Assembly: GCA_032622095.1 (NCBI GenBank) | Contig: CP136066.1 | Coordinates: forward strand, 47,838,911 to 47,902,910 | Length of the DNA stretch: 64,000 nt | From: Siphonodentalium dalli | Lineage: Eukaryota > Mollusca > Scaphopoda > Gadilida > Siphonodentaliidae | Reading direction: 5' to 3' | Shown here: in pieces, positions 22,064 through 31,775 of the stretch | Position numbering within the stretch: position 1 is the first letter of the stretch | Layout of the letters: every line of letters starts with the position of its first letter | The notes under the pieces: model-generated | What the model was told of the DNA's origin: nothing | Databases searched by the model: none | What the model saw: the letters and a program-made list of their open reading frames with translations, nothing else | Position numbers and translations under genes: made by a program

Positions 22064-22746
22064 TTTATTATATTTTCAGTAACCTTTTCTGCCAAAATAA
22101 TAATCGTATCCCCACTCCCGGAAGCGCCACGATGTTATCCTACTCCCAGAGGTTTATCCTACTCCCAGCGATGACGGACTATTTATCCCAACTTCGCGAG
22201 TCGCGAGCATGTTCCGAGTTACGTAATCTTCAAGCAGTTCAACTTCAAGTTCCGTGGATATTCGGGTACATATTCCAAATGACAGTGAGCATGCAGTGAC
22301 ATATCATAGAACTCCGAAGGCTTATTAACACAATGACAATCTAAACCGCTACTAATTTAATCAATAAAGTTTGTTGTTTGTTTGAAAAATCTGTCCGAAA
22401 CAATCCCGGGCTTTGAAGTTAGTGGCAATAGGAGAAATCATCAATGAAATGACGTCACTTTCCTTATATGTGGTAATATAATATTGCGCGCGCGGTTATA
22501 GTAAAAAAACATGAATGAATGACGTTATCTATTTATCTTATTTTGGTTGTTATGTTATCATTGCGCGTAATTTTAACGGAAACATTTAGGTCAATTTTCA
22601 GAATCGGAAACATCTCATCAATGCATTTTATTAGCGTTGTGTCGTGACAAACTGTTGTGGAAAATATAATAAACACAATAGTTAACTGTCATCAGCGACG
22701 AACGAAGTTTCTCCTCTCATGAGATGCGAGGATTATTTTTCACTCG
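22064..22746 (+). repeat. Long repeat, copy 2 (internally deleted)
   Basis: This is a second, diverged direct copy of the repeat at 20948. It keeps the TACTCCCAGAGG/TACTCCCAGCGATGACGG start, the AATCAATAAAG block, the ATGACGTCAC block, the GCGCGCGCGGTTATAGT dyad and the left arm of the hairpin (22673-22746). It lacks about 270 bp found in copy 1 and lacks the right hairpin arm, ending instead in TCTATAAATTGTGAT. Confidence 0.8.
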
Positions 22747-23108
22747 GCTATCTATAAATTGTGATATTAAACATTCGTTTAATAACAGGAAATAGTGCCA
22801 GGTAACCTTTGTCTTCCGGATTGTCGTCTATTTACATTCCGTACGCTACGTTTCAAAATACTATTGCTTCCAATATTGTTCCTACAATCTCTAATGAATG
22901 AAGAGTTTGAAAAGTTATTTCATTATATTCATGCCATTAAATATGTCAAGGAGACTTTGTTTATCTGGAGCTATTTCTTTACGTGGACAAACAACACATA
23001 GCTACGTGAAACGTCATCGCATGTCTTTTTGAAGTCGATGTTAGTTTCGCGTCCCATTTGTTGATTTAAGTATGTTTTATGTAGGTTTTGGATCATGTAA
23101 TAAATAGA
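22747..23108. other. Unique DNA, no gene recognised
   Basis: Between the end of the long repeat and the next hairpins there is AT-rich sequence with one 68-codon open frame and no recognisable motif. Confidence 0.4.
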
Positions 23109-23234
23109 ATCTACAACTCGCCCCCAGTTTATAGCGGAATTTTTAAAAACTTATCCAGTAAATTAGGTCCGATCCTCGCCAAAGGCTTAACTCGTTTTGT
23201 AAATTCCGCTATAAACTGGGGACTCGTTGTAGAT
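23109..23234. repeat. Inverted repeat with 34-bp arms and 58-bp loop
   Basis: The arms are 23109-23142 and 23201-23234 and match at 31 of 34 positions; the shared core is CCCCAGTTTATAGCGGAATT. The symmetry is broken where both arms read CTCG on the plus strand (23117-23120 and 23223-23226). It lies 65 bp upstream of a second, longer hairpin. Confidence 0.88.
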
Positions 23235-23299
23235 CCTCCATATATAGCAGATTATATAATAGCATCTTTCTCAGAAAGCATAATGAAACGATACTATAA

Positions 23300-23439
23300 G
23301 TTACAGGGCGAGTTGTTGCCGGATACGGTGTCATATGAGGCGAAGTGAGATTAATATCGGGCGAGGCGCTAGCCGAGCCCGATATTAATCTCGCTGAGCC
23401 TCATATGTCACCGTAGCCGGCAACAACGAGCCCTGTAAC
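23300..23439. repeat. Long hairpin, 68-bp arms and 4-nt loop
   Basis: The arms are 23300-23367 and 23372-23439 around a GCTA centre and match at 59 of 68 positions. The outer end reads GTTACAGGGC and the inner part GAGATTAATATCGGGC. Two of the mismatch sites are positions where both arms read CGAG on the plus strand (23309-23312 and 23427-23430; 23362-23365 and 23374-23377); a third shows GA in both. This is a snapback structure of unknown family. Confidence 0.92.
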
Positions 23440-24229
23440 GATTTGATCATGTCACCCACATATCATGTTTTCCGTGTGAGAATTTGAATTACTTATACGA
23501 AGTTGATTACCTGCCAGTAAGTAAATTTTTTGTCTATGGCTATTAACTTGTGTAACGTCACAGTGACGCGTCATGGGCGTTGAACGTCAACGCATTGAAT
23601 CAATGGCTAATCACCAGAAGCAGGACAACAAACTTGAGTTTGATAATTAATTTATGAGTGTTTAGAATTTCTCAAATATATCACATGCAGGTTTTGGTAT
23701 ATGGTACTATGTCTTTAAATTAACAGAACTTGATTTCCGACAGATATCCCTTTTCTCTGTGCCAAAATACACCGAAAATATACCCGAGGCGGCAGAGTTC
23801 CATGAAAAACAAAATGGCGGACATCGACCCCATATGGGAACCTAGCCCGTCCCATATGGATTCCATATGGGAGGGGCTACAAAGATGACGACCCCATGTC
23901 TCCTGATATGCTTCTACCAACGGAGCGTCCTCATTGGTCGATCCAACCAGGTGACATGATAATATCAGATATGGTTGTAGACTTTTTCTCATTCACATGA
24001 ATTTAGGCAACGTAGAACCAGTGTGCATGTGCATAACACAACGATAAACTGCAATAGTATCTGTTCTGAGAACATATACGTAACGGCCATGTTAATCTTA
24101 TTGTCTGTTTATTATGTAATTGTATATATATATATTGTAATTTGTATACTACATTGTACGTCTCCCTTACATGGAGGAATAAATAATCTCTCTCAATCGA
24201 TAGCCAATGATACCTCTGATTTTAAAACA
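23440..24229. other. Unique DNA with a CCATATGG cluster
   Basis: No gene is recognised. The palindrome CCATATGG occurs three times between 23829 and 23871, two of them within CCCATATGG. A TA-rich microsatellite-like stretch lies near 24123-24136. Open frames are short and unremarkable. Confidence 0.4.
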
Positions 24230-24345
24230 ACAATTCTCCACTAATTACTGGTTAGAAAATCAAACAATGAGAACAATTTCAATGTATTGTGACATTTCCA
24301 TCTGATGTTGTTTCAGGCATGCCATTTCCAACTCTTGAAAATGTT
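24230..24345 (+). repeat. Direct repeat, copy 1 (TAATTACTGGTTA family)
   Basis: The word order CACTAATTACTGGTTA, then AAACAATGAG, TTTCAGGCATG and ATTTCCAACT, then TTGACCAA, recurs in the same orientation at 30220-30345, with about 115 bp alignable and many substitutions. It directly abuts dispersed repeat copy 3. Confidence 0.7.
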
Positions 24346-24349
24346 GACC

Positions 24350-24430
24350 AATCGCGACCTGATTTCCATTCTGTCCTAAGTACATTTTTTGTGTTTCCGA
24401 GTAAATCGATTTTTAAATTTCAAAGTTCTG
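24350..24430 (+). repeat. Dispersed repeat copy 3 (GCGACCTGA family)
   Basis: This reads TCGCGACCTGATTTCCATTC, TGTCCTAAGTACATTTTTT, then GAGTAAATCGATTTTTAAA. It matches the complement of 20860-20937 over about 80 bp. Confidence 0.7.
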
Positions 24431-24957
24431 GCAATTGGTTGTTATTAGAATTATGGTGGATATCCTGGTATCTGCCGAGAAATCAGTATTCATTCTGCCA
24501 ATAACCATCAACTTCGATAAGGAGATGCTCTTTCTTATATGATATTTCGACCATATTCGGGAGGTGGTGTGCGATATTTTGCATTTAGCACAATATGGAC
24601 TCAGTCTTAGTAGACTATTTTTCGTGGGACACTATGGAAACGGAAATTTTTTCAGGACCGGTCTGTTCCAAGTGGTCATTATAAAAGAGATAATACGCAC
24701 TTGGGACAACATGAAGAAATATTTAGTCTGAATTTACCGTATAACATGATAGAATTAGAGATTACAATGTGAGCAAAGTGTGATATGTGCGCTCTTTGGA
24801 ACAGTTAGCCAGCACATCGACATAGAAACAAGCATTTTGAATTGGTGTTGTATGGAAAGCACGCGACTCTTGATGATATATTGCATCGTAATGTTGATAT
24901 GGCTTCATGGAATGTACTCTTCGTTAATGTTACATTGCGAATTTGACGCGTATATAT
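24431..24957. other. Unique DNA left of the giant palindrome
   Basis: No gene is recognised. The palindrome's similarity does not extend convincingly into this stretch. Confidence 0.4.
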
Positions 24958-26915
24958 TAGTCCAGGAGATATTGGTCGACATCTGCACCCCCACCAGGAC
25001 TCAACTTCACCCCACTAATTTTCTTTCTTAATGTCTCCTCTAATTTGCTTCGGTTGTTATCAAGAAAAAAGGTGGCCGCAGAGACTCCAGACAAGATGGC
25101 GTCCATCGTGGCGGCCATTTTGTTTATATGCATCAGGTCTCTTTGATCGCCGTTATAGTAAAGATGATATAAAAAGCGGTCTTGTTTTCCGCTCGATTCG
25201 TTATGCTAATATACAACCCTCATAAATTAGCCAAAAGTCCGACACCAGAATCCAATATGGCGGCCAAGATGGCCGCCGAAATGTGAATATATGCTATATT
25301 CCTTACATTTTACCACATTTCGTTTGTCTCTATTGGAAAATATTGGCAACTTGGCGTGATTTTATACATTTATCGTATAGAAGAGTCATTGACGAACACA
25401 ATGCATATATATGTGCAGGAGATACTCGAGCTAGGATTCCTCTTATACCTGAGTTGTGGAATATTTATCCAAATCCAAGACGGCTGCCAAAATGGCCACC
25501 AGAAATAGAAAAATCGCCAAAAATTGCTGATTTTAACATCAGTGAGCGTTATTGTCACGACAATTCCACACCTGTTAACTATTGTGAGTTGGGAACACTT
25601 AGGCGAAGTACTTTCATTATACCATATCAAATAAAAGTTCCCCAGATCTAAAATGGCGCCCACAATGGCGGAAAGATTTAGAAAAATCACCGAAATTCCC
25701 TCATATTCACATCATTGGGCATTATTTTCGAGACAACTGCACACATGCGGACAGTTGCTTTGGAAATACTGAGGTGAAGTAATTACCTTGCATCTCATAT
25801 AATAAATTGTTTTCCAAATCGAAGATGGCGACCGAAATTTGAAATCAAGCTCACATTCCTTTACTTTCTTACGATGGTCGTTATTGTTACGCGAATTCTG
25901 CCCACAATTACATGTTCATATGGAACATTGATATGAAGTATTCATTTGAGTTTGGCAAACTCTCACAGCCAAGATGGTTGCCAAACTGGCGGCCAGAAAT
26001 TGAAAAGAAGTCGATATTATCACATACTAATTTCAACTGTTTGTCATTATATCGATACGCATGGACGACACTGTACATACTTTAGGCCATTTATTAGTTT
26101 CAACGATGTGGCATTTCGAAATCCATTGTCCACCATAAGCGCCCATAATGGCCGTTTAGGTGCGCCAAATAGCCATAGTATGGCCTCCAAAAATCAAAAC
26201 AACAGTACCTGAGCTTATTCTGATTTGCCACATTCAGCATTATCTGCATGGTCCAGTTTCCGTCTCTTCGTCAGATTAATCTATCTCTCTCACACCATCA
26301 CAGTTTTCTACACTTCTTTTTAGAAAGGTCCCACTAATCAGAATATTTTCAAACAATACATATGCCGGTGTCCAGCTCACGTGTTTGTCTCGAAAGCTGG
26401 GAATTCTTATCCTTATTCTTGGCGAGCTTCATTCGTGGTAGCTTATGGTATAATTCAGACGCTACATATGGGATCTGAGCGTTATTTTGTGCGATAAATT
26501 AGAAAGGAATGTGGTCGATGCGTATACTAGCTTTCAGAAGGACCTCGCTATCTGCGTATTTTCAGCTTTGGTGACCTAATGGGGATAACAACATATACAC
26601 CTTGTGATCTTACTAAACAGCCACTTCTCAATATATGGTTCACCAATTCACATACTCATCTAATGCACTGACGTACCCGGACAACTTATGTATATGGCTT
26701 CGAATGTTGAAAGCCAGACATTTGACGGATGCCTTTCTGCTAAGGCGTAGAATACCATAATGCATAACATACCCACACGTCTTGACCATGAACAAAAGAA
26801 AAATATTGTTGCGTACAGCAATTGTCTCATCGAACAAATTCAAGCAGATAATAACAATACGCACGGAGCTAGTTTGTGGGCATGTGTCATGATAGTGGAA
26901 ATGAAATTGGACCAT
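24958..26915 (+). repeat. Giant palindrome, left arm
   Basis: This arm of about 1.95 kb is the diverged reverse complement of 27312-29253. Anchors run collinearly along the arms: AGGAGATATTGGTCGAC (outer end), CTCTTTGATCGCCGTTA, AAAAGTCCGACACC, TCAATGACGAACACAATG-type words, ATTTCGAAATCCATT and the inner CACTATCATG block. Paired anchors sum to about 54,125-54,240, so one axis lies near 27.1 kb. The arm carries repeated AAGATGGCGGCC-like words at irregular intervals (25093, 25253, 25490, 25655, 25825, 25970), suggesting an older internal tandem repeat. No intact gene was found. Confidence 0.85.
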
Positions 26916-27311
26916 GACTGCACCGCCCTTCTTTGGGTATGTTTTAGATTCAGACATGATCTCATGTGTGGCTTTGCTTTCCTTGTATGCCAAGATTGTT
27001 CCCATCCGTTTGGAAGCCGTTCACAATCAACTGGACCAGGCGTGTACCACTGGCTACTACTATATAAGCCCCACCCAGACTGGGATGTAGTCTTAAAGAC
27101 GATGCCTTTCAAGTTGGTTGATATGTCATACACACACTGGGTGGTGGTCGGTATGGTTCAAGAAAGTACAAATGCCATCAACACAAGGGTGAAATGTTAA
27201 ACGCGAAGAACATCCAGAGGAATGTTACGTTGATAAGATCTTGCATTCAGTTCAACATACGTTGGTTACACCAAGTGATTTCTTGGCAACATCACCGTTC
27301 CGACCATTTTA
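26916..27311. other. Spacer at the centre of the giant palindrome
   Basis: About 0.4 kb between the two arms shows no obvious self-complementarity. Open frames pass through it on both strands (for example 26760-27200 plus and 26840-27133 minus) but have no recognisable motif. It may be unique DNA present when the inverted duplication formed, or an arm part deleted on one side. Confidence 0.5.
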
Positions 27312-29253
27312 CCATGGCCAATTTATTTCATTCCCACTATCATGGCGTATGTCCACAACTAACACCGCGAGTATTGTTCTTCTCTGCTGGGAGCTATTCG
27401 ACGACACGACTGCGGGACATCACACAGTTTCCTTATGATCATGGTCAAGAAGTGTGGGTAGTCGGTACATTATGGTCTTCTCCTTAGCAGATATACATCT
27501 ATTCAAGGGAATGAGACAGCTAGCAACCTTTGAAACAATGCCGAAGTTGTCCACATATGCCAATGCGTTCGCTAAGTTTGTGAGTTGACGAACCATCTAT
27601 TGAGAAGTGACTATCTAATTGGTTCGCCAGGTGTACATGTCGTTATCCACATGGGGTATGAGACACATACATTGAGATGACATTATGCAAGCTTGTATAC
27701 TCATCGACCATATGCCTTTCTAGTTCAAGATGACGCACAAATCCCATATTTAGCATATTTAAAATCGTAAGCTAGACACCGGGGAATGAATTGTTTGAAA
27801 CGTTATGATTAGAGGGACCCTTCTCACAGGAAGTGTTGAATACTTTGTCGGTGTGAGCGACCCAGATTTACCAGACAAAGAAATGGAAGCTGGTCCAGAT
27901 AATTATGGACGTAATGTGGCAAATCAGAATTTGTTATCAGGTAATTGTTCTGATATAACTATTCGGCGCACCTACGCATACGGCCATTATCGGCGCTAAG
28001 TGGAGAATGGATTTCGAAATGCCACATCGCGATATTAATGGTGGGTTTTCGACTTTCCAGAAGGATACGAGCTATTTTATGCATTTTGATACGTATTAAG
28101 TTAAACTAATATATTGTTTATGTACAGTTTCGTCCACACATATTGATATTATGACAAAAGGTTGAAATTAGTATGTGAAAATATCGATTTCTTTTCAATT
28201 TCTGGCCGCCAATTTAGCCGCCATCTTGACTGTGAGTATCAATTGCCAAACTCAAATGAATACTTCATATCAATATTCCATTTCAACATGTAATGGGGGG
28301 TAGAAATCGAGAAACATTAACGCCCATCGTAAGAAAGTATAGGAAATTAAGGAATGTAGTCCTGTTTTAACATTTCGGTGGCCATTTTCGATTTGGAAAA
28401 AAAATTCTTGTACCTCAGTATTTCCAACTCAACTGTAAGCATGGGTGGAGTTGTCTCGACAATAGTATCCAATGATGTGAATATGAGGGCATTTCGGTGT
28501 TATTGTGGCGCCATTTTGGAAACTTTTATTTGGATATGGTACAATGACAGTTCTTCGTCTAAGTGTTTCCAATTCACACTCACTGATGTTAAAATCAGCG
28601 ATTTTCGGCAATTATTCTATTTCTGGTGGCCATTTTGGCCGCCATCTTGGATTTGGGTGAATATTCCTCAACTCGGGTATAAGAGGATTCATAGCTCGAT
28701 TATCTCCTGCACATATATGCATGGGTGTTGTTATGATAGCAATAACTTTCATTGATTCGAAACATTACATCGCGTTATTAGCGTCGATTCGGCTTTGACC
28801 TATTATATCTGCATTTGGGAAAACGTGATATCGGACAAAAATATCCCACAATTAATATATATTATGATCCCATTGTGTTCGTCAATGATTCTGATACACG
28901 ATAAATGTATAAATTCACGCCAAGATGCCAATATATTCCCATAGAGACAAACAAAAAGTGGTGAAATGTTAGAAAAATGGCATATTTTCACATTTCGGCA
29001 GCCATCTTGGCCGCCATATTAGATTATGGTGTCGGACTTTTGGCTAATTTATAAGGGTTATATATAAGACCGCATTTGATATAATCTTTACGATAACGGC
29101 GATCAAAGAGACCTGGTGCATATAAAAAAAATGCGGCCACTTTTTGTTCATGTTAACAACCGAAAAAAAATTAGAGGAGACATTAAGAAAGAAAATTAGT
29201 GTGTTGAAGTTGAGTCCTGGGGTGCAGAGGTCGACCAATATCTCCTCGACTAC
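27312..29253 (-). repeat. Giant palindrome, right arm
   Basis: This is the reverse-complement partner of 24958-26915. Collinear inverted matches include ACCATCTATTGAGAAGTG (27591-27608), AGACACCGG (27773), GTGGCAAATCAGAAT (27917), ATGGATTTCGAAAT (28007), GCCGCCATCTTGG (28638 and 29002) and GTCGACCAATATCTCCT (29230-29246). By eye most blocks look about 70-85% identical, so the palindrome is old or under no homogenisation. Open frames in the two arms are in corresponding positions but are broken. Confidence 0.85.
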
Positions 29254-29589
29254 GTGTGTTTCTTTTTGCGGGAAAAATTTTCTCTGTTCGATCGCAAATT
29301 GAGTTGCAACCTGTTCGATGTGAGAGAATTTAGCAAAATATTTCAGTTCCATCCTGTAGTAAGTGACAGTTCGTAAAGCCGAACTGCACATAGAACAACA
29401 TCGATCTGAATAATTATCTGTTGTGTCTGAAACTCAAGATAGAATTCATCTTTGTTTTTAAATGACAGGATATAACTGGCTTTATAAGTATGTTTTATTT
29501 ATAGGACATAATGGTTCTAAGAAATAGTGTTTTTATGCAGAACGGACAGAAAAGAATAGCTAATATCATCGCGAAAAAAAAAACAGATA
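29254..29589. other. Unique DNA right of the giant palindrome
   Basis: No gene is recognised. A 115-codon minus-strand open frame spans the palindrome edge (29044-29391) but has no known motif. Confidence 0.4.
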
Positions 29590-29705
29590 CCGCTTAGGGG
29601 CCGGTACCGTTAGACGCGGAATTTGATGCCGATTCCAACGATACCCATACGGACGTTTCGTACCAGCATGTCACTTAGGTCAGAATGGAAATCAGGTCGC
29701 GCAAT
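29590..29705 (-). repeat. Dispersed repeat copy 4 (GCGACCTGA family)
   Basis: On the minus strand this reads CGCGACCTGATTTCCATTCT, ACCTAAGTGACATG, TGGTACGAAACGTCCGTA, a GTATCGTTGGAA word and a GGTACCGGCC end. It is the inverted counterpart of 14829-14920, sharing the words after the core that copies 2 and 3 lack. Confidence 0.7.
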
Positions 29706-30219
29706 GTCTGGGATGTAAGGGGCTATAGCATCTGGGGTCTGAGTTTATTAGACACTGGCTCAGTATATTTTCATTTCTTCTTGTACTGGTTGAAAAAAGT
29801 ATAATTCTTTATCGAAGTGGCCATGTTGCGATCGGAATGGCACACTGAGATGTCCATCAACTCAGAACAAGTCTGGCAGTCTATCTGGCGGATTTCCATC
29901 CACTTCGTGGCTATAACACACAGCCCCTCGTATATCCTCTCCAAGCAAGGACGTGGCTACATGATTTTCGTTTGGATGGGGGCGTACACATTTTCATCCA
30001 ACCGCGGCATCCCTCTAGAACCAGACAAAACTGCCATGTTCGCCAAATTCCATTTGCATCTCCACCCCATAGTTGGAACTTACCAACCGGTAGCTCAAGC
30101 TTTCCAACTGTTGGAAATTACCAACTAGACACCCCATAAGGTTGGAAAATTTGCAACTCTTTGTCCTTTCAGACTAAAGGTAGAAAAATATGCTAATGTT
30201 GATCTAAAAACAGAAAACA
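29706..30219. other. Unique DNA with TTGGAA/TTCCAA dyads
   Basis: An open frame at 29817-30128 (103 codons, plus) has no recognised domain. Near 30072-30125 the words GTTGGAA, ACCAAC, TTCCAAC and GTTGGAAATTACCAAC form overlapping dyads. Nothing else is recognised. Confidence 0.35.
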
Positions 30220-30345
30220 ATCCGCACTAATTACTGGTTAAAACCAAACAATGAGTAAACTTTCAATTTATATGTGTTGTACAATTTCCAAATAATGTCG
30301 TGTCAGGCATGAAATTTCCAACTGTTATAAACTTTGACCAAAGTT
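30220..30345 (+). repeat. Direct repeat, copy 2 (TAATTACTGGTTA family)
   Basis: This is the same word order and orientation as 24230-24345, on the far side of the giant palindrome: CACTAATTACTGGTTA, CAAACAATGAG, GTGTCAGGCATG, ATTTCCAACTGT, TTTGACCAA. Confidence 0.65.
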
Positions 30346-31085
30346 GGTGTGTCTACCCCCTCCCCCTTCCACTCACCCCACCGAACTGGCTGTTATCACG
30401 TCCCCGATTAAGCGTTTTGTGTGTAATTTCGTAGAGGCATAACGCAGTGACAAATTGTACGAAGAAGCTAAAGTACAAACATTTGATTACACCTATAATT
30501 TCTGTAGAAAACACAATATTTTTTTGGGGACTTAGTATGCCGAAGACAATGGCTCAGCATATAATTGAAGAATACCCCCCCCCCCCCACATCCTGGCAAA
30601 AATTGATGGAAATTGTGTATTGTTACATGTACATCCAACTCACCCCCGGAACCAGACCGAAATGTTTACAACGGACGTGAACATACATAAAACTGGATTG
30701 TGTTTATCATTGACAAAAACTCGTTTTAGTAAGTCTTACTTACCTTAGTGGAGATATATATGTTTTATCAGATAGTTGGTGCATCATGTAGTGGTTGTGT
30801 GTGGACGCCCGCGAAGCTTGATTCGTCGCATGTACTTTACCCATGTCTGTTTTCTGTTCATAAATTCAAGGTTGAAATTTAACGCCGAAGTCATGTGTTG
30901 ATACCGGGAACCGGTTTTTAATTATACTGTCTACTCTACACACCTTCGCCATCTTTTGTTCAGAAAATAAAAGAATTGCGAACATCCGTCATACTTCAAC
31001 GATAAAAGCAGTTATATAACTAGAGGTCAGATTCCATGGAATCAGATATACTTCCATGGTATTCCATCCCATCCCATCCCGTCCC
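30346..31085. other. Unique DNA, C13 run, no gene recognised
   Basis: A 13-base C run lies at 30575-30587. A small (CATCC)n-like patch with TTCCATGG words precedes the next tandem duplication, near 31034-31084. No gene is recognised. Confidence 0.4.
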
Positions 31086-31336
31086 GACCTGACCTTCAAA
31101 ATGGTCAATCGAAGGTCAAATCGGGTAAAACATGCGGATTTCCACGAAATTTGATACCTAGGGGTACTTTTGTCCGGGGAGTCTTTTGGGCGGGTCAAGT
31201 CGTGACCCCGACCTGACATTGACATTCGAAATGGTAAGTTCAAGGTCAAATCGAGTAAAACGATCGGATTTCGACGAAATTTTATACCTAGGAAAACTTT
31301 TGTCCGGGGAGTGTTTTGGACAGGTCAAATCGTGAC
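31086..31336 (+). repeat. 130-bp tandem duplication with AGGTCA-like words
   Basis: Two copies, about 31086-31209 and 31210-31336, share GACCTGAC, AAGGTCAAATCG, GTAAAAC, CGACGAAAT/CCACGAAAT, ATACCTAGG and TTTTGTCCGGGGAGT at a 130-bp offset, with one small indel near the start. AGGTCA or TGACC words occur several times in each copy. No coding content is seen. Confidence 0.85.
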
Positions 31337-31427
31337 AATAGGTTACTTTTACAGTAGAGCGGACATACCTATATAGTATATCGGTGAGCATATTCATGCA
31401 TTTGCCTTGCTTCTTGCTAAGTCCGTT

Positions 31428-31443
31428 TGAATTTGCGTCATGA
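31428..31443. repeat. Target-site duplication of the SINE, left
   Basis: TGAATTTGCGTCATGA is identical to 31760-31775 and directly abuts the (GATT)n end of the SINE. Confidence 0.9.
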
Positions 31444-31759
31444 TTGATTGATTGATTGATTGATTGGGGTTTTATGTCGCTTTAGCCACTAAGGCCATAT
31501 CACGACATTGCCAGTTTTAATGGTGGAGGAAATCCGCACACTTACGGCTAATCTAACAGTGATTTCAATGGCTGATAAACTCGTCGACCATGTGCGGCAA
31601 ACCACCGGCCATCGGCAAGTAACTGACAACTTTCCCAGATAACGATTTCGAGTTACAAAGTCCACGATGGAAACATGTGGATTTGAACCCTTATCGCCAG
31701 CGCTGGAAGGCGAAACGGCTTGGAGTTGTACCCCTAACCGATTGAGCCACCGAGGCCCC
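31444..31759 (-). mobile_element. tRNA-derived SINE, full-length, with 16-bp target duplication
   Basis: Read on the minus strand, the element begins GGGGCCTCGG. It has a Pol III box A-like TGGCTCAATCGG (31749-31738) and a box B-like GGTTCAAATCC (31689-31679) at tRNA-like spacing, followed by an unrelated body and a short (CAAT)n tail (31466-31444). It is flanked by a perfect 16-bp direct repeat, the signature of LINE-assisted insertion. The intact duplication implies a fairly recent event. The open frame at 31489-31848 overlaps this element and is not a gene. The SINE family name is not assigned. Confidence 0.92.
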
Positions 31760-31775
31760 TGAATTTGCGTCATGA
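31760..31775. repeat. Target-site duplication of the SINE, right
   Basis: This is an identical copy of 31428-31443, directly after the tRNA-like head of the SINE. Confidence 0.9.

Noticed and set aside
26640-27200. Opposing open frames of 121 and 146 codons at the centre of the giant palindrome.
   Set aside because: They overlap on opposite strands across arm and spacer and show no recognisable motif.
29817-30128. 103-codon open frame as a gene.
   Set aside because: No domain is recognisable, and the 3' part consists of TTGGAA/TTCCAA dyads.
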